Of a stretch of 64,000 bases of DNA, positions 22,353 through 33,761 are shown piece by piece. The notes below the pieces were generated by a model. It was not told where the DNA came from and did not search any database. It was given only the letters and a program-made list of their open reading frames with translations. How positions within the stretch are numbered: position 1 is the first letter of the stretch; every line of letters begins with the position of its first letter. The stretch is from Tolypocladium sp. Sup5 PDA-1 (lineage: Eukaryota > Ascomycota > Sordariomycetes > Hypocreales > Ophiocordycipitaceae): positions 434,001 to 498,000 of the forward strand of contig JPHH03000004.1 in NCBI GenBank assembly GCA_000750105.3, in the 5' to 3' direction. The translations under genes and the position numbers were made by a program.

Positions 22353-23424
22353 TCAGTGAATCTTGGGCATCATCTGCGTCAAGCCGGTCAGTTTTTGTCT
22401 TGTCTTCTCGGCTAGCTGCGGAGACAAGCGCTTACCGACGCATACTTGGGCGAAATGTACAGCGCATCCGCCTCGGCCAGGATCGTCGGCTTCTCGCCCG
22501 GCTCGGCCAGCAGCTCGATGTGGCCCTTGACCCAGGCCTTGCGGCCCTCGACCTTGGTCGTCTCGGCGCGCAGCACGAGGAAGCTGCCCGCGGGCGTGGG
22601 CTTGCGGTAGTTGATGTTGAGGTTGGCCGTGACGCCAATGTTGTGCGGCAGCGCGCCGAAGCAGCACCACGCGAGGCCCTCGTCGAGCATCGTCGCCAGC
22701 AGCCCGCCGTGCACGATGCCCGGGTGCCCGCACAGGTCCTCGCCCACGTAGACGATCGACACGAGCGACTTGCCGCCGGCCTCGGTCCACGTAAAGGCCG
22801 GCACGGGCACCTTGCGCGGGCCGATGAGCGCGCTGCCCGTGAGGCTGCTCGCGCGGTACTGCGCGGGCATCTTCATGTGCGGCCGCGACTCGGTGAGCTC
22901 GGGGCGCAGGCGAAGCGCGGCGACGAGCGGGTGCGCGTTGATGGTGGCCTCGGCGCGGCGCGCCTCTTCGTCGGCGTCGGCGGGCGAGAACTTGCGCAGG
23001 CTCTCCTCGTCCGAGTAGAAGCCCAGGCCGTTGGCCGTGAGCGTCTTCCATGCGGCCGCGGCCCCGATGGCGCTGAAGGCGAGGCCCACGAGCGCCATGG
23101 AGACGGCCTTGCGGAAGGTTCCTCCGGTCGAGTTGTTATTGTTATTGTTGCCTGGCAGGCGAGGCCGTCCGTTAGCATTGCGTATCTCCCGATCAGAGAC
23201 GGCATCCATCGCAACTCACCTGCGTTTGCTGTCGGCGTCGCCGCGGCCGCTTGCCCTGCCGCCTCTCCGGTCGCCGAGTACGCCCGACGCTGCATCTGCC
23301 GCTGCTTGCCCGCAGCCTCCAGCAAAGGGGCCCAGGTCCGGCACTGGCATCGCGACATCGTCGCCGCCGTCATCCCCTGCTGCGCAAGGTGGCGCCCGTT
23401 GCGCCCGAGCTTTTGGCTGAACAT
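22353..23424 (-). CDS. Mitochondrial hotdog-fold thioesterase family protein
   Basis: Predicted 313-aa protein with a PaaI/4HBT-like hotdog domain, expected to hydrolyse an acyl-CoA. Three exons; introns at 23219-23152 and 22435-22374, the last leaving a 21-nt exon encoding MMPKIH. The N-terminus (Arg/Gln/Ala-rich, with QRRAYSAT near residue 48) looks like a mitochondrial presequence. A short hydrophobic segment near residue 90 (MALVGLAFSAIGAAAAW) may be a membrane anchor. The catalytic helix region reads HPGIVHGGLLATMLDEGLAW, the HGG...D/E signature of the family, followed by the beta-strand LNINYRKPTPAGSFLVLRAE. A poly-Asn run at the exon 1/2 junction comes from an AAC/AAT repeat. The substrate is unknown. 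Confidence 0.85.
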
Positions 23425-24114
23425 GGCTGGCTGTTTGCAGTATGATGCGTCTATGCCTGCGACCGTGCCTCGGACTATCGCGTCGCGCAACCAAGAATAA
23501 CAAGCAGAGAGAAGAAGGAAAAGAGGGAGGGAGGGAGAGGGAGAGGAGGCGACGAGAAAGAAAAGGGGGACAGGATGCGGTGTTGAGGCTGGGTTTTCTG
23601 ATATCCGAGGTTCGGGACTTTTTTTGGGTGACGAGCTCCGCTGGTCCTTGTGCATCAGGTCAGGTCAGGTCGCGGCGCGGCATCGGCCGGCTCTGCAAGT
23701 GGCAGGCAAAGGCAGCGCGTGTAAGTGGCCCATCCAACCAGCCATCCATCCCAATCCATCCATCCCAATCCATCCATCCCAATCCATCCATCCCCCGTGC
23801 CGAGTCGGGCGCGCCAGCGGAGTTGTGCACGTTGCCTGTTTCCGCTGGCAGCATTGTATGATGCCTGTCATGAAACCAAGGTCGCTGCACGGAGGCGCTG
23901 ATCAACCAACCAAGACCAAGGCACGCGTTCCAGTCAAGCCCCAGTAAGGTATCACAGCACCTGCGGGGTGCTGTGACAGGTCCCCTGCCCTGCTTTGGAT
24001 TATGACTTCATCCAAACCGCCAGGTACAAATATCGTCCTCCTCCTCTCCTGGGACTTCCTGTAAACCAGCAACAACACCCCCCGAAACCGTCTCTCCGCA
24101 ACAAAATAGACAGC
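23425..24114. other. Divergent intergenic region with tandem repeat
   Basis: About 690 bp between the thioesterase start and a small hypothetical gene on the + strand. It holds a purine-rich stretch (about 23500-23575, the CT-rich leader of the minus-strand gene) and a 14-bp tandem repeat. No exon was recognised. Confidence 0.5.
23742..23795. repeat. 14-bp tandem repeat (CCATCCATCCCAAT), about 3.9 copies
   Basis: Near-perfect minisatellite between two divergent genes; the last copy changes to CCATCCATCCCCCG. A likely length polymorphism between strains. Confidence 0.92.
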
Positions 24115-24732
24115 ATGGTATGGAAACACCCTCTCGCACCGCAACGACCCTTGTTAAACGTTATATAGGCCACCGCAGACACCGTCGACCTCGGACCTCC
24201 CCATCCACCCAAGGAGGAGTTCATCAACGCCTTCACCCACCTCCTCCCAGAGCTCAAGCGTAGTCTCGTCCACCTGCGCCACGACCACCAGAGTACGCCT
24301 GTCCAAGACTAGCCGGCTCACAGCCTGACCACTGACCACCGAGAACAGAGCACGAGGCAGAGTACTTCGCCGCTGTGGTAAGATCCATCCATTCGCCTTC
24401 GAATCGCATGCGTCTACAACGGCACGGTCCGCTAACTCCAAGCCCAGGACCACCTGAACGACCATCAGCTCGCCGGCTTCGGCCCCGGCGACCTCGCCTC
24501 CGTCCGCGTCGCCTCCTCGGCCTACGGCGTCCACCTCTTTGGCAAGATTCGCATCCCCGCCATGCCCGAGTCCGGCCCCGCCTTCATCCACTTCCGCGCC
24601 TTCATCGCCGGCGGCGAGGAGCCCCCGAAGCTACACAGCATCCACACAGAGGAGAAAATCGAGACGGGAGGTGGCAGGACGTATCGAGCCGTCTTCACCA
24701 GTGACGACGAGCTCGAGTGGTTCGATACCTGA
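24115..24732 (+). CDS. Small conserved-looking hypothetical protein
   Basis: Predicted 146-aa protein of four exons; introns at 24118-24168, 24293-24348 and 24378-24447. The first coding exon appears to be the ATG alone: the codon is directly followed by a GTATGG donor, and the acceptor TATATAG joins it to GCC, giving MATADTVDLG. Splicing yields one frame with charged helices (EEFINAFTHLLPELKRSL, HEAEYFAAV) and a mixed region FGPGDLASVRVASSAYGVH...IRIPAMPESGPAFIHFRAF. No signal peptide or membrane segment. I do not recognise the family and assign no function. It ends 57 bp before the convergent MAK21 stop. Confidence 0.7.
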
Positions 24733-24789
24733 TTGAGGGACCGTCGAGGCATATGCATATGTACCCGTTGTATTGAAATTGATATCCCT

Positions 24790-27700
24790 CTACATGCCCT
24801 CTTCTTCTGCCGCCAAGAGCTCTGCGTAATCGTCCACCGATGCGAACATGGGCAGGTCCTTGAAGGCCTTCCGTCGAGCCTTCTTCTTGTCCTTTTCTTC
24901 GTCCTTGGCTTCCTCTTCTTCATCCTCGCCAACCGCCACCAGCCCGTCTTCGTCGCCCTCTTCGTCGTCTGACCCAGCGATCAGTTCGTCATCCTCCATG
25001 TCGCTATCGAGTGACAGGGCCGGCGATGAGCCATCCTCCGAAGCCATGTCCAGCTCGTCCAAATCATCGAAGCCAACATCCGACGCATCATCATCAATGT
25101 CGGGCTGAGCCGACACCAGTGCCTCCCAGATCTCATCCTCGGCATTCTCTTCATCATCTGCACCCTCCTTCTTAGCCGGCTTCGGCTCCCTCGAGGCATG
25201 TTGGAAGTATTCGTGGAAGAAGACGTCCTCAGCAGCAACGTCCTCGACCTTCTTCTTCCAGAATGCCGCCGAGTTGACGGGCGCGGCAGTAGCACCTGCA
25301 CCCCTGCTGCCCAACCAGATGTCGCCCAGGTCCTTCGTGGCCCTGAGAGGCTGCATGATGGACGCGCCACGGGAAGAGTCGGTCGACTTGGGGTTCCTGT
25401 ACACAAACTTGTCCAAGAACCTAATCAGTGAGTGGCTTTCCAGGTCGGGCTTTGGCATCTTCCGGCTCTTGTCCAGCAGGGAAGCCGCAAAGACGCTGAC
25501 AGACGGGTGGAAGTGCGTTTGAGTCGGAATCTAGACAATCGTGTTAGCGACACGCAACAAATACAAACGGCTATCCAACTTACCATTTCCCACAAGCAGC
25601 TTCTCTGGGCGTTGCTGTGCTCAGGGTTTCGTTTCCGTCCGTCGTACTGGGGCAGTTCCTTGGACACCTCGTCGTCGAAAACTGACGTCTCTGGCTCCTC
25701 CACCAACGTGGACAAGTCGGGGAACGTTTGCCGAAGATGTGAGATGACGTAGAGCAGTCCACAGACAAACGGCGGCTGGTGCAGCCCGGCAACTTGTAGC
25801 ATTCTCTTCGCAAAGGCTTTGACTCGTCGCACATCAACATCGCTCTTCAGGGCTCGGAGCAACAGGTTCAGGTAGAGTGCCTGCTTAGACGACGTCACCA
25901 GCCGAGGATCCAACAAGGACTCGTAGAGCGTTCGGTAAAACCGGTCGTTCGCCAGGTTTCTAGCTGCAGAAAGATGCTGGATCAAGAGCAGGGCCTGCAT
26001 GCCTGTATTGAAGTTTGCCGAGTGCGCAATCTTGAAGAGCGTGTTCAAATGGGTTTCCATGCTATTGAACAGTCAGCTTAGGTACGGAAACAGGCATCTA
26101 GGGGTTGACATACATGGCATCGTTGGCGCCTACGAATGGCGCAGCGCGGTTGACACCTGTCAATATAGCCGACACAAGCTTGTCCGCGGCTTCAGTTTCT
26201 GGCACTGGGGGTTTCGAGGGTCCAGTCTTCCCAGACTTGTTGGCCGCTCGTTCGCCCTTTGGCTTCCCGTTTTGTTTTGCAGGGATGTCCTTTGCCTCGT
26301 TTGCGTCGCCAGAGTCGATCTGTGTGCCGCCGAATCCGAGGTTCCCCGCCTTCAGTAACGTCACGAAAATGTCAAAGTAGATGCGGATCAGCGACTCCGC
26401 GACAGAAGGCTCCTTGCTGCTGAGGATGGTCTGGTTGAGAGTGTTGATTGCGTAGTACTTGGACCGCGAGTCTTGAGAGGGATTGAGAAGAATGTCTTGC
26501 TCAATCGTTCGGACAATGATGGGCTTCATCCCTGGGTGAGAGACTTGGAGTTGCAATAGCAGGTATGAGGCACGAGACGCGATCTTGCGATCTCTGTCGC
26601 CCAGTTTGTTGACGAGGAGCGTGAGCAGGTTCGACTCTTGCTCTGGCTTGTCCTTCAAGAGGCCGTAGACAAAGTCCACCGCCTTCATGCGCGAGTACTC
26701 AATCTCATCAGAGCACCACGCTTCCAGCAATTGGATAATCTTGAAGTAGGTCTCTTTCAGCCAGTCCTCGTATATCCAAGCTATTAGGTGAGCTCCGGTG
26801 ACCTTGCCAGGAAGACGCTGGCTAGGGTTCCATGACTTGACCGAGTTTCGCTGCAGAGCCCCCAGCAGGCCTGGCTGGCTCTGGAAGGTTCGCAGGCGCC
26901 GATTCGAGGGCAGAAGCGTTCCCGGTCCCAGCAAATCGACAAGTGCTCCAATGGCGCCGATCGCCTGGGCACGACTCTTCTTGGAAGCCAGAGCCATGAG
27001 GGCGTCAAACGCCCGGGTGTTGTGGACAGGCGATTCTTGGATCGCCAGCGTGAGAGCGGACACCTTGTCGGTGAGAGTACCCGAGGACATGATGGTGGAC
27101 AGGAACTTGTGCGACGACGACGCGAAGATGCTCGTCCTGTACTTGCCAGCATCCTCTTCCAAAAGAGTTTTGGCGTGCTGTTTGAGGGACTCGACAGAGC
27201 CCATAAACGGGCCAAGCTGATCAGAAGTTGGACCGGGCAGGTTCCGCAGCCCAGCAGAGTGCCAATCGGCCAGCGGCTCGAATGTCTGGTCTACTGTCAG
27301 CGGTCAACGATACTGGCAACGAAGAATTTGCACTTACCATGCCCCCAGGTTTGCGATTTCCGTTCTGCTGAGGCGCACCGCTCTCGGCGTCGTCTTGCTC
27401 GTCCTCTTCCTCCTCATCGTCGTCATCCTCTCCGTCGTCCTCATCTTCTTCCTCTTCGCCCTCGACGTCGCTGGCCGCCTCTGGCGCGATTTCGGCAAAC
27501 CCGAGCTCTTTGGACAAAGCAGCCAGCTCTTCTTTCAAGCGCTTGTCAACGGGCCGCTTCGAATCCTTGACGTAATCCTCATCGTCTGAGTCGACCTCAT
27601 TGATGAGCTCCAGGTCCTTTTCGTCTCCTCCTAGCGCCTTGATTTCCGCAAGCAAAGCAGCCTGGTCGTCTTTGCGGTCTTTTGGGCCACTTTTGGGTTG

Positions 27701-27895
27701 CCCATTCTCAGGCCCACGCTGTCTCTTGGGTTGCTGCTTGTCTGAGGCGTTGGTGGGCGGCTGCTTTCGCTTCTGATCTTTGCCGCTCAGGCTCTGATCA
27801 ATTCTGGACGTGAGTTGCGCGAGGGCGTCTTCATTGAAGCTGCGTCCCTCATGCGAGGGCCGGAAGCCCTTGCCTTTCTTCGCTGGCTTGGGCAT
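24790..27895 (-). CDS. MAK21: Ribosome biogenesis protein MAK21/NOC1 (CBF domain)
   Basis: Predicted 982-aa nucleolar protein of the CCAAT-binding-factor (CBF/Noc) family, which with Noc2 escorts early 60S pre-ribosomes. Four exons; introns at 27337-27286, 26113-26062 and 25583-25531. The N-terminus is Lys-rich then very acidic (EEEEDEDD-type runs around residues 145-170). The middle is an armadillo-like helical region (SGTLTDKVSALTLAIQESP, KLGDRDRKIASRASYLLLQLQV). The CBF domain follows at about residues 575-760, with GVNRAAPFVGAND, TLFKIAHSANFNTGMQAL, RFYRTLYESLLDPR and, after the last intron, HPSVSVFAASLLDK and the SLIRFLDKFVYRNPK block. The C-terminus is acidic. It diverges from the prolyl-tRNA synthetase gene across 316 bp with no other gene in it. 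Confidence 0.95.
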
Positions 27896-28211
27896 TGGGT
27901 CGATTCGGCGGCTTGAAATGTCCTGGCTTCAGGTGTCAACTCTCGGGTGGAAAATCGTCAACTTTGAACTTTTTCGGAGGGTCTATCTTATCAGCCCCAT
28001 TTAATGGCGCTTAGCGCGGTGCCCCTGCACGAGACGCGCCTACCTGCCCTTGCTGCCCCACCGAGCTTCATTTCTACCGCCCCGAGTCCCCTAACACAAC
28101 TTCAATACTTTGGCTGTGGTAGTGAGCGAACGATCAATGCTCGTTTCTTACCATTGGCCGGGATGGGGCGCGGCATGATTTAGCACTCGGCGCGCTATAC
28201 TTTCACCGAAC

Positions 28212-30267
28212 ATGGTGTGGCTCGGGAGATGTGTCCTGGTGAGGACCAGCACTCTCACCTCGGCCAGAGCCTTCTCGCATACGAGTTTAAACAGAGCTGA
28301 GCGGACCCGGTCAACTTTGTCGAAAATATGGGTGCCGACCGGCGGAGTGTCGGTTACAGAGGGAGAGTGTAAGGCGCACAGGCTCTAGGCCTCAATCTGA
28401 ACAAGCTGACAGCTCTGCTAGCTGGACATGGAAAACTCATCCGGGCGGGCTTCCTGCGGCAGGTGAGTTCAGACGGAGCCTAATAGAGCACGGCTCATGC
28501 TAACGATCGGCTCCAAGGCTCATTCGGGCATCTTTCAGTTGCTGCCGTTGGGTCTGCGTGTACAGCAGAAGATTGAGGCCTTGCTGGACAAGCACATGGA
28601 ATCCATAGGTCCGTCGCAAGCTCCCTGGGTCTTAGGCAAAGGAATCATCTCTGACCATGCATCTCTCAGGCGCCTCACGTCTCTCCTTATCAACCATTAC
28701 GTCCGAGGATTTGTGGCGGAAGAGTGGTCGGTTAGAACGAGTCTCGCCAGAGGTGCGTTCATTCGACCCCCTTGTTGGACGAAAGCTGACGTCTCTAGCT
28801 CTTCCGACTCACCGACCGCAAGGACATGCCACTCATGCTGTCTCCCACCCATGAGGAAGAAATAACAACTCTCGTAGCGGGGACTTTGAAGTCATACAAG
28901 GATCTGCCGCTGAGACTGTATCAAACAAGTAAGTTCTGTCGAACTAGCGCGGGAGGAGACTCATTAACTCTGTGGTGTCAGCTCGAAAGTATCGCGATGA
29001 GATGCGCCCACGCCATGGCCTATTACGGTCTCGAGAGTTTACGATGAAAGACTTGTACACCTTTGATACGTCAATGGAATCTGCCATCGAGACCTACCGA
29101 GAGGTGTCTGTTGCCTATCGTGCCTTCTTCGCCGACTTGAAGCTACCCGTCTTGGTGGCTGAGGCAAGCTCGGGAGACATGGGCGGTGATCAAAGTCACG
29201 AATACCACTTGGCCAACGCAATCGGAGAAGACACGGTTGCGACATGTACCAGCTGTGGGTATACTGCCAATGACGAAGTGGCGACAGCTCGGTCGCCGCC
29301 CATGGATGACCAGTGCGCAAAGGGAAATACAACTGAGTCCGACTTCCGTGTTTGGCGTGGCATCTCTAAAGATCGCAAAACGCTCGTCAATGCCTGGTAT
29401 CCTCGGCATGGCAACGCTTCGGCGGACACCGACATTAACGTTCATGCAGTAAAGGAAGCTGTTCCTGAGCTAGATGCTAGTATTAACGACCCCGTCCGCT
29501 CGTTGATCGATGCGTTGAAGCATGAAGAAGGGGGCTCATCTTCAGTCATTCGGCTAGTCAACGTTGTCGACTCGAGGCTGGCCTCCGCATTTGGGGAGCT
29601 CCAGGCTAAACTTCCTGTTGTTCCGACCGAATTGGGCAACATCTCTATCAACCCATCCTCTGTGACCGAGGCTTCTACGGGAGAGGCGCTCAACCTCCTG
29701 CACCTTGCAGATGGCGACGGATGCCCACGGTGCGAGACAGGGTCGCTGCAGGTTCATCGTGCCCTGGAGTTGGGCCACACATTTTACCTCGGCACTTGCT
29801 ATTCAGAGCCATTGGAGTTATCGGTGTCACTCCCCAACACCTCGGGCGGTCCTGTACCGATCCAGATGGGTTGCTACGGGATCGGCGTTTCGCGCATATT
29901 CGGCGCGGTGGCAGAGCACAAAGCAGACCAACGAGGTCTCAACTGGCCCCGTGCCATTGCTCCGTTTGAAGTCGTCATTATTCCGACTTCCGGAGTGAGT
30001 CCGGAGACTCTGGGCTTTTACGATATGCTCGCCGGCCAGGGGTCTTTAAGTCCGGATTTTGACATCGTCTTGGACGATCGGAAGCAGACTTTTGGTTGGA
30101 AGATGCAGGATGCCGACATGATTGGGTATCCCGTCACCGTCGTGCTTGGAAAGGCATGGAGGGAGAAAGGCATCTGCGAGGTACAGTGCAGAAGCCTCGC
30201 CTTGAAGGAGAATGTGGCCGTTGATGATGTGCCCGCATATCTCAGGGACTTGTTGGCCCGGTTGTAA
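28212..30267 (+). CDS. AIM10: Mitochondrial prolyl-tRNA synthetase
   Basis: Predicted 595-aa class II prolyl-tRNA synthetase, bacterial type, for mitochondrial translation. Six exons; introns at 28369-28421, 28463-28517, 28609-28669, 28753-28798 (46 nt) and 28929-28981. The N-terminal 45 residues are Arg/Ser/Thr-rich (RTSTLTSARAFSHTSLNR), a probable mitochondrial presequence. Motif 1 region: IRAGFLRQAHSGIFQLLPLG; motif 2: LMLSPTHEEEIT with YRDEMRPRHGLLRSREFTMKD; motif 3: GCYGIGVSRIFGAVAE; then the anticodon-binding domain. A roughly 200-residue insertion lies between motifs 2 and 3, as in bacterial ProRS, and includes a CTSCG and a CPRCETG pair. Exons 2-5 are very short, so unspliced translation looks fragmented. 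Confidence 0.93.
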
Positions 30268-30580
30268 GATGTCTAGAAAGACCTGGCGTTATAGGGGCCG
30301 GCGATCGCCGTTGTATTATTATGTATTTTTGTACAAAATGGGCACTCTGCTCTGTAAACAATAGACTACCCAAGGGATTTAAATCTGTTTTATTGGTAAA
30401 GCTGCTAAAGCTTTTTGGATTTGTATCCTCAAGTCGTTGAGCCTCTGACGTCGTGCGGGCTCCTCGTCGGCAGAATTTCCAGAACCCCACCACCGATTAT
30501 TGCACCGAGGGGCATCACCATCAACCCACCCGTCCCAGCTTCGCCCCGTCGCAAACGCCAGCAAAGCCGACATCACGACC
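30268..30580. other. Intergenic region between AIM10 and GIM5
   Basis: 313 bp in tandem orientation holding the AIM10 3' end (AT-rich, 30300-30410) and the GIM5 promoter. No gene seen. Confidence 0.5.
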
Positions 30581-31284
30581 ATGTCTGGCGAACGCGAGAC
30601 CAGTACGAGCTACCCCCGTCGCCCTCCAACACGTCGCGCCGCGCCGCTAACCGCTTGCCCTCCTCGTAGTCAATCTCGACACCCTCGAGCCCCAGCAGCT
30701 CGCGCAGGTCAAGAAGCAGCTCGACGAGGAGCTCGAGCACCTGACCTCGTCCTTTGCGCAGCTCCACGGCGCGCAGAACAAGTTCAAGGACTGCCTGCGA
30801 TGCGTCAATAGCCGGTCGACGGCGTCCGATGGTGCGTTTTACGATGCGATGTGCAAGCCGCGCAGCAGATGGCGTTCGTAATACTGAAGCTTGTCGAACC
30901 ATAGCGCACAGCTCGGTCCTGGTCCCGCTGACCAACTCGCTATACGTCCGCGGCGAGCTCACCGACTCGGATAGGGTGCTGGTCGATGTCGGCACAGGGT
31001 TCCTGGTGGAAAAGGTCGGCATACATGGGAGACAGACTCTGTGCTGTGCGACGCTGACGTGCGTATAGAAGTTGAAGTCGGCGGAGCAGTTCTACGAGGG
31101 CAAGGTGTCGGAGCTGTCCAACAATCTCAAGGAGCTCGAGGTTATTGTACAACGAAAACAGGCCAACGTGAGGGCTGTGGAGGAGGGTATGCACGCCCGC
31201 TCTGCCATTGTCAATACCTGCTGACGCTGACCCCGAACAGTTCTGAGGCTGAAGCTCATGGCTGCTCAAGGATCGCAAGCTTAG
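30581..31284 (+). CDS. GIM5: Prefoldin subunit 5 (alpha-type)
   Basis: Predicted 151-aa prefoldin alpha-class subunit, part of the heterohexamer that hands actin and tubulin to the CCT chaperonin. Five exons; introns at 30603-30669, 30832-30904, 31015-31068 and 31187-31240. Exon 1 is 22 nt. The spliced protein starts MSGERETINLDTLEPQQL and shows two coiled-coil arms flanking a beta-hairpin region, SSVLVPLTNSLYVRGEL...VLVDVGTGFLVEK, the diagnostic stretch of Gim5/PFDN5. The second intron acceptor was placed at CCATAG (30904) because it alone keeps the frame with the strong GTGCGT donor. Length matches the family. Confidence 0.9.
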
Positions 31285-31407
31285 ACGACCGGTCGACGAC
31301 ACAGAGAGAACAGGGCATGAGATGCACGCAGCGATCATAAAAAGTCGATTCAGAGTCCAATTTGGCGATTAGGGCTAGAGTACTAAATAGGACATCGGTT
31401 GTCCTGC

Positions 31408-33158
31408 TCAGACAGCCACTAGTACGCCGTCCTCCTCGGGCTTCTGTTCCTCCTCGGGCTTCTTTTCCTCCTCTGGCTTGTTCTCCTCCATTGCCGCGCC
31501 CAAGTCTGCTCCCCCCAATGCAGACTGGATCTCCAGAACATGCTCCAGGAACTCCATGAACCTCTCCTCCAGGCCCGGGCTGCGACCCAGCCATATGTCT
31601 TGGAGACCGGGGCCCCAATCCTTCCTTCGTTCTCCTGGGCTAACGTGGTTCATAGCTTCGTCCCAGTGCTGTCCGTAAAACTCGACTCCCCACCAAGTCT
31701 CCGGATCCGTGTTTGTCTTCAGCCCGCTCCATGCTTGAGTGACGCTTATCTCGACAATGAAGGGCGTGTCTTTGAAAGGCACAAGGATCGAGGTTTTCAG
31801 CAAGGTTTCGTCTACCTTGTCGCCTCCAACCCCTGTCGTCACCACGACCCCTGGTGGCTTGACTGCAGCGGCCTGGTCACCTCCAGCTCTATCGGGGATC
31901 AACACGATGCCCCTCACCAGATTGCGAAGCTCGGTCGGTATGGTGGCCATGGTATCGCAGGACTCAACCTGCAGATTCCAGTCAAGTTCCCTGGAAAGAG
32001 TTAGCTGGTGCCTGTTAGATCAGGCTCGTGGCTAAACCAACATGTCAGGGGCAGCCACTGTCCAGTTTAAGCGTGTCCACTTGTCTGTTCTGGTCATTCT
32101 GCTCGCAGACACATGCACTCTCTCCGCCGATGGCGTCTCGACCTCAGCCGCAAGCTCTTGGTCCCCGATCTGCAACAGCACGGCGCACCGATGCTGCACG
32201 CCAAGGATCTCGTGATCGAGAATTCCCGCAACGGGGTCCATCAGGCGCTGTGCGACCTTGTCGGCAACGTGTGCGTCCAACAGGCTTGAGTCAATGTTAG
32301 CTTTTGGGAAGCACTGCTGTGCCTCTACTCACCGAGTGTCCAGAACAGCTCCTCCACGGACCGAGTATCCCGGTACCATTTTTGCAAAGTCGGCATACGT
32401 CATCTCATTGCCGAGCCCCTTCTTCCTCGTCCGCACTTGCAAGTGGCCAAAATTGACGCGCATCTTGAGGTCGGTTCCCAAGCCCCTTAAAACGTCCATC
32501 GAGGGCACAAGGCCGGTATGAAGTTGGTTGAAAAGGTCGAGTGCGACTGGCAAAGTATCGCCAGTGACGTTCTTCTCCGTTTCAACATGGGGGCGAGTGT
32601 TTACGTCGACTCTGACGACCGCGCTGTCGGGGACATTGACAGGCTTTTGGGCCAAGAAGCGCGTGGTCGGGTTCTCGCCCGAAAGCCGCATGTCGTGGAG
32701 GACCCAGTTGATCTCACTCATGGCTTCTTGCAGCCGGCGAATGTTTTCACAGCGAAGTTCGAGGACGTTTGGCTGGACGCGCGTGACCCAGACCTTGTGC
32801 TTCCTTCGGATGGCATCCAGGGCGGCAGGGTTTTCCAGGCCGCGGGGCAGCATATGCTGTCCAGGAATCACCAGACTAGCCTGATTTCAAGTCAATCGAC
32901 GGTGCCATAGCAAAGGGAATCGCCGTCAGCTACCTGGATGAGACGCGGGTCAGGGGGAGGAACACCCAGATGTCCTTCCTCGGCGGCTGCCGTGGATGCT
33001 TGCCGCTTCGCATGCATCTGAGATTTGGCGCTCTCCATTGCTTCTGTCTTTACAAATGCCTTGCTTCCCCCATCGGAACTCTGCTGCCGGGACGAGCGAC
33101 GGCCATGGTCTCTTCCTTTCCCAGCTGGCGGCCGAGGGCCTCCTTGGCGTCTGTTCAT
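31408..33158 (-). CDS. Conserved fungal hypothetical protein, possible KH-like RNA-binding
   Basis: Predicted 532-aa protein of four exons; introns at 32933-32881, 32332-32285 and 32041-31991. The last uses a weak GTTGGT donor, chosen because it alone keeps frame with the good branch CTAAC and acceptor TTCCAG. The N-terminal 75 residues are basic and disordered (Arg/Gly/Lys-rich). A central alpha/beta region reads IRRKHKVWVTRVQPNVLEL and RRLQEAMSEINWVLHDMRL, a pattern that suggests a KH-like fold, then FGHLQVRTRKKGLGNEMTYADF. The C-terminus is acidic with repeated KPEEE units. I believe it belongs to a fungal family of unknown function (DUF7905-like), but this is from memory. The upstream frame stays open without another ATG, so a 5' exon could be missing. 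Confidence 0.65.
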
Positions 33159-33761
33159 CGTCGCCGTTGCTCCAGCTCTTGCAAACCTAATGTTGTTGCG
33201 GGAAATCCTGCAAATAATGAATGCAAAAGTGGAGGATGAAAAGAAGGAACAAAGCCGGGTAGTTTGAGCGAGCGTTGTTGTGGCAATGGAAAGGGCAGGT
33301 CACGGGGTTGTGCCTGAACGGTGAGGTACCTTGTTAGCCATTCACTAGAAGCAACTTTGATTCACGGTGCCTTCGGACGAAGGACAATGGACTAAACAAC
33401 AACTACATTCAGTTGATAATACAATGGCTATTGTACTCGTCCTTTCGCGTGGCATGCAAACACTCTTGTGCTGTTACAAGACAGTATACATCCAGCTCAG
33501 GAGGACTCAATACGCTACCATAGAATTTCTACAGTGAACACAGGCCACAACGCCTCCCGTAGGTCTCAAATCGCAATAGAAAATAAAATAAAATATTGTG
33601 CTCTGGCCTTGCTGTAGTTGAGCCATACAATGTCTCTGGTCGAAGAGGAGCGTAGGTCGCTTAGTCATCACACTATGTCCAGCGAGCTTACTCTAAATGG
33701 AGTCGCGTCTCCCTCGACGCGTAAATGAGCAAGCTGGCACACCACATTCAACGACGTCACC
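33159..33761. promoter_or_regulatory. Divergent promoter between the hypothetical gene and ORC1
   Basis: About 600 bp, moderately AT-rich (for example 33560-33600), with no recognised exon. It should hold both promoters. No clear E2F/MCB-type ACGCGT cluster was seen apart from a GACGCGT at 33716-33722 just upstream of ORC1, which may be a cell-cycle (MCB) box. Confidence 0.4.

Noticed and set aside
22070..23500. 476-codon open frame on the + strand antisense to the thioesterase
   Set aside because: Shadow of a GC-rich gene: Arg/Ala-rich translation, while the minus strand has a clear hotdog domain with introns.
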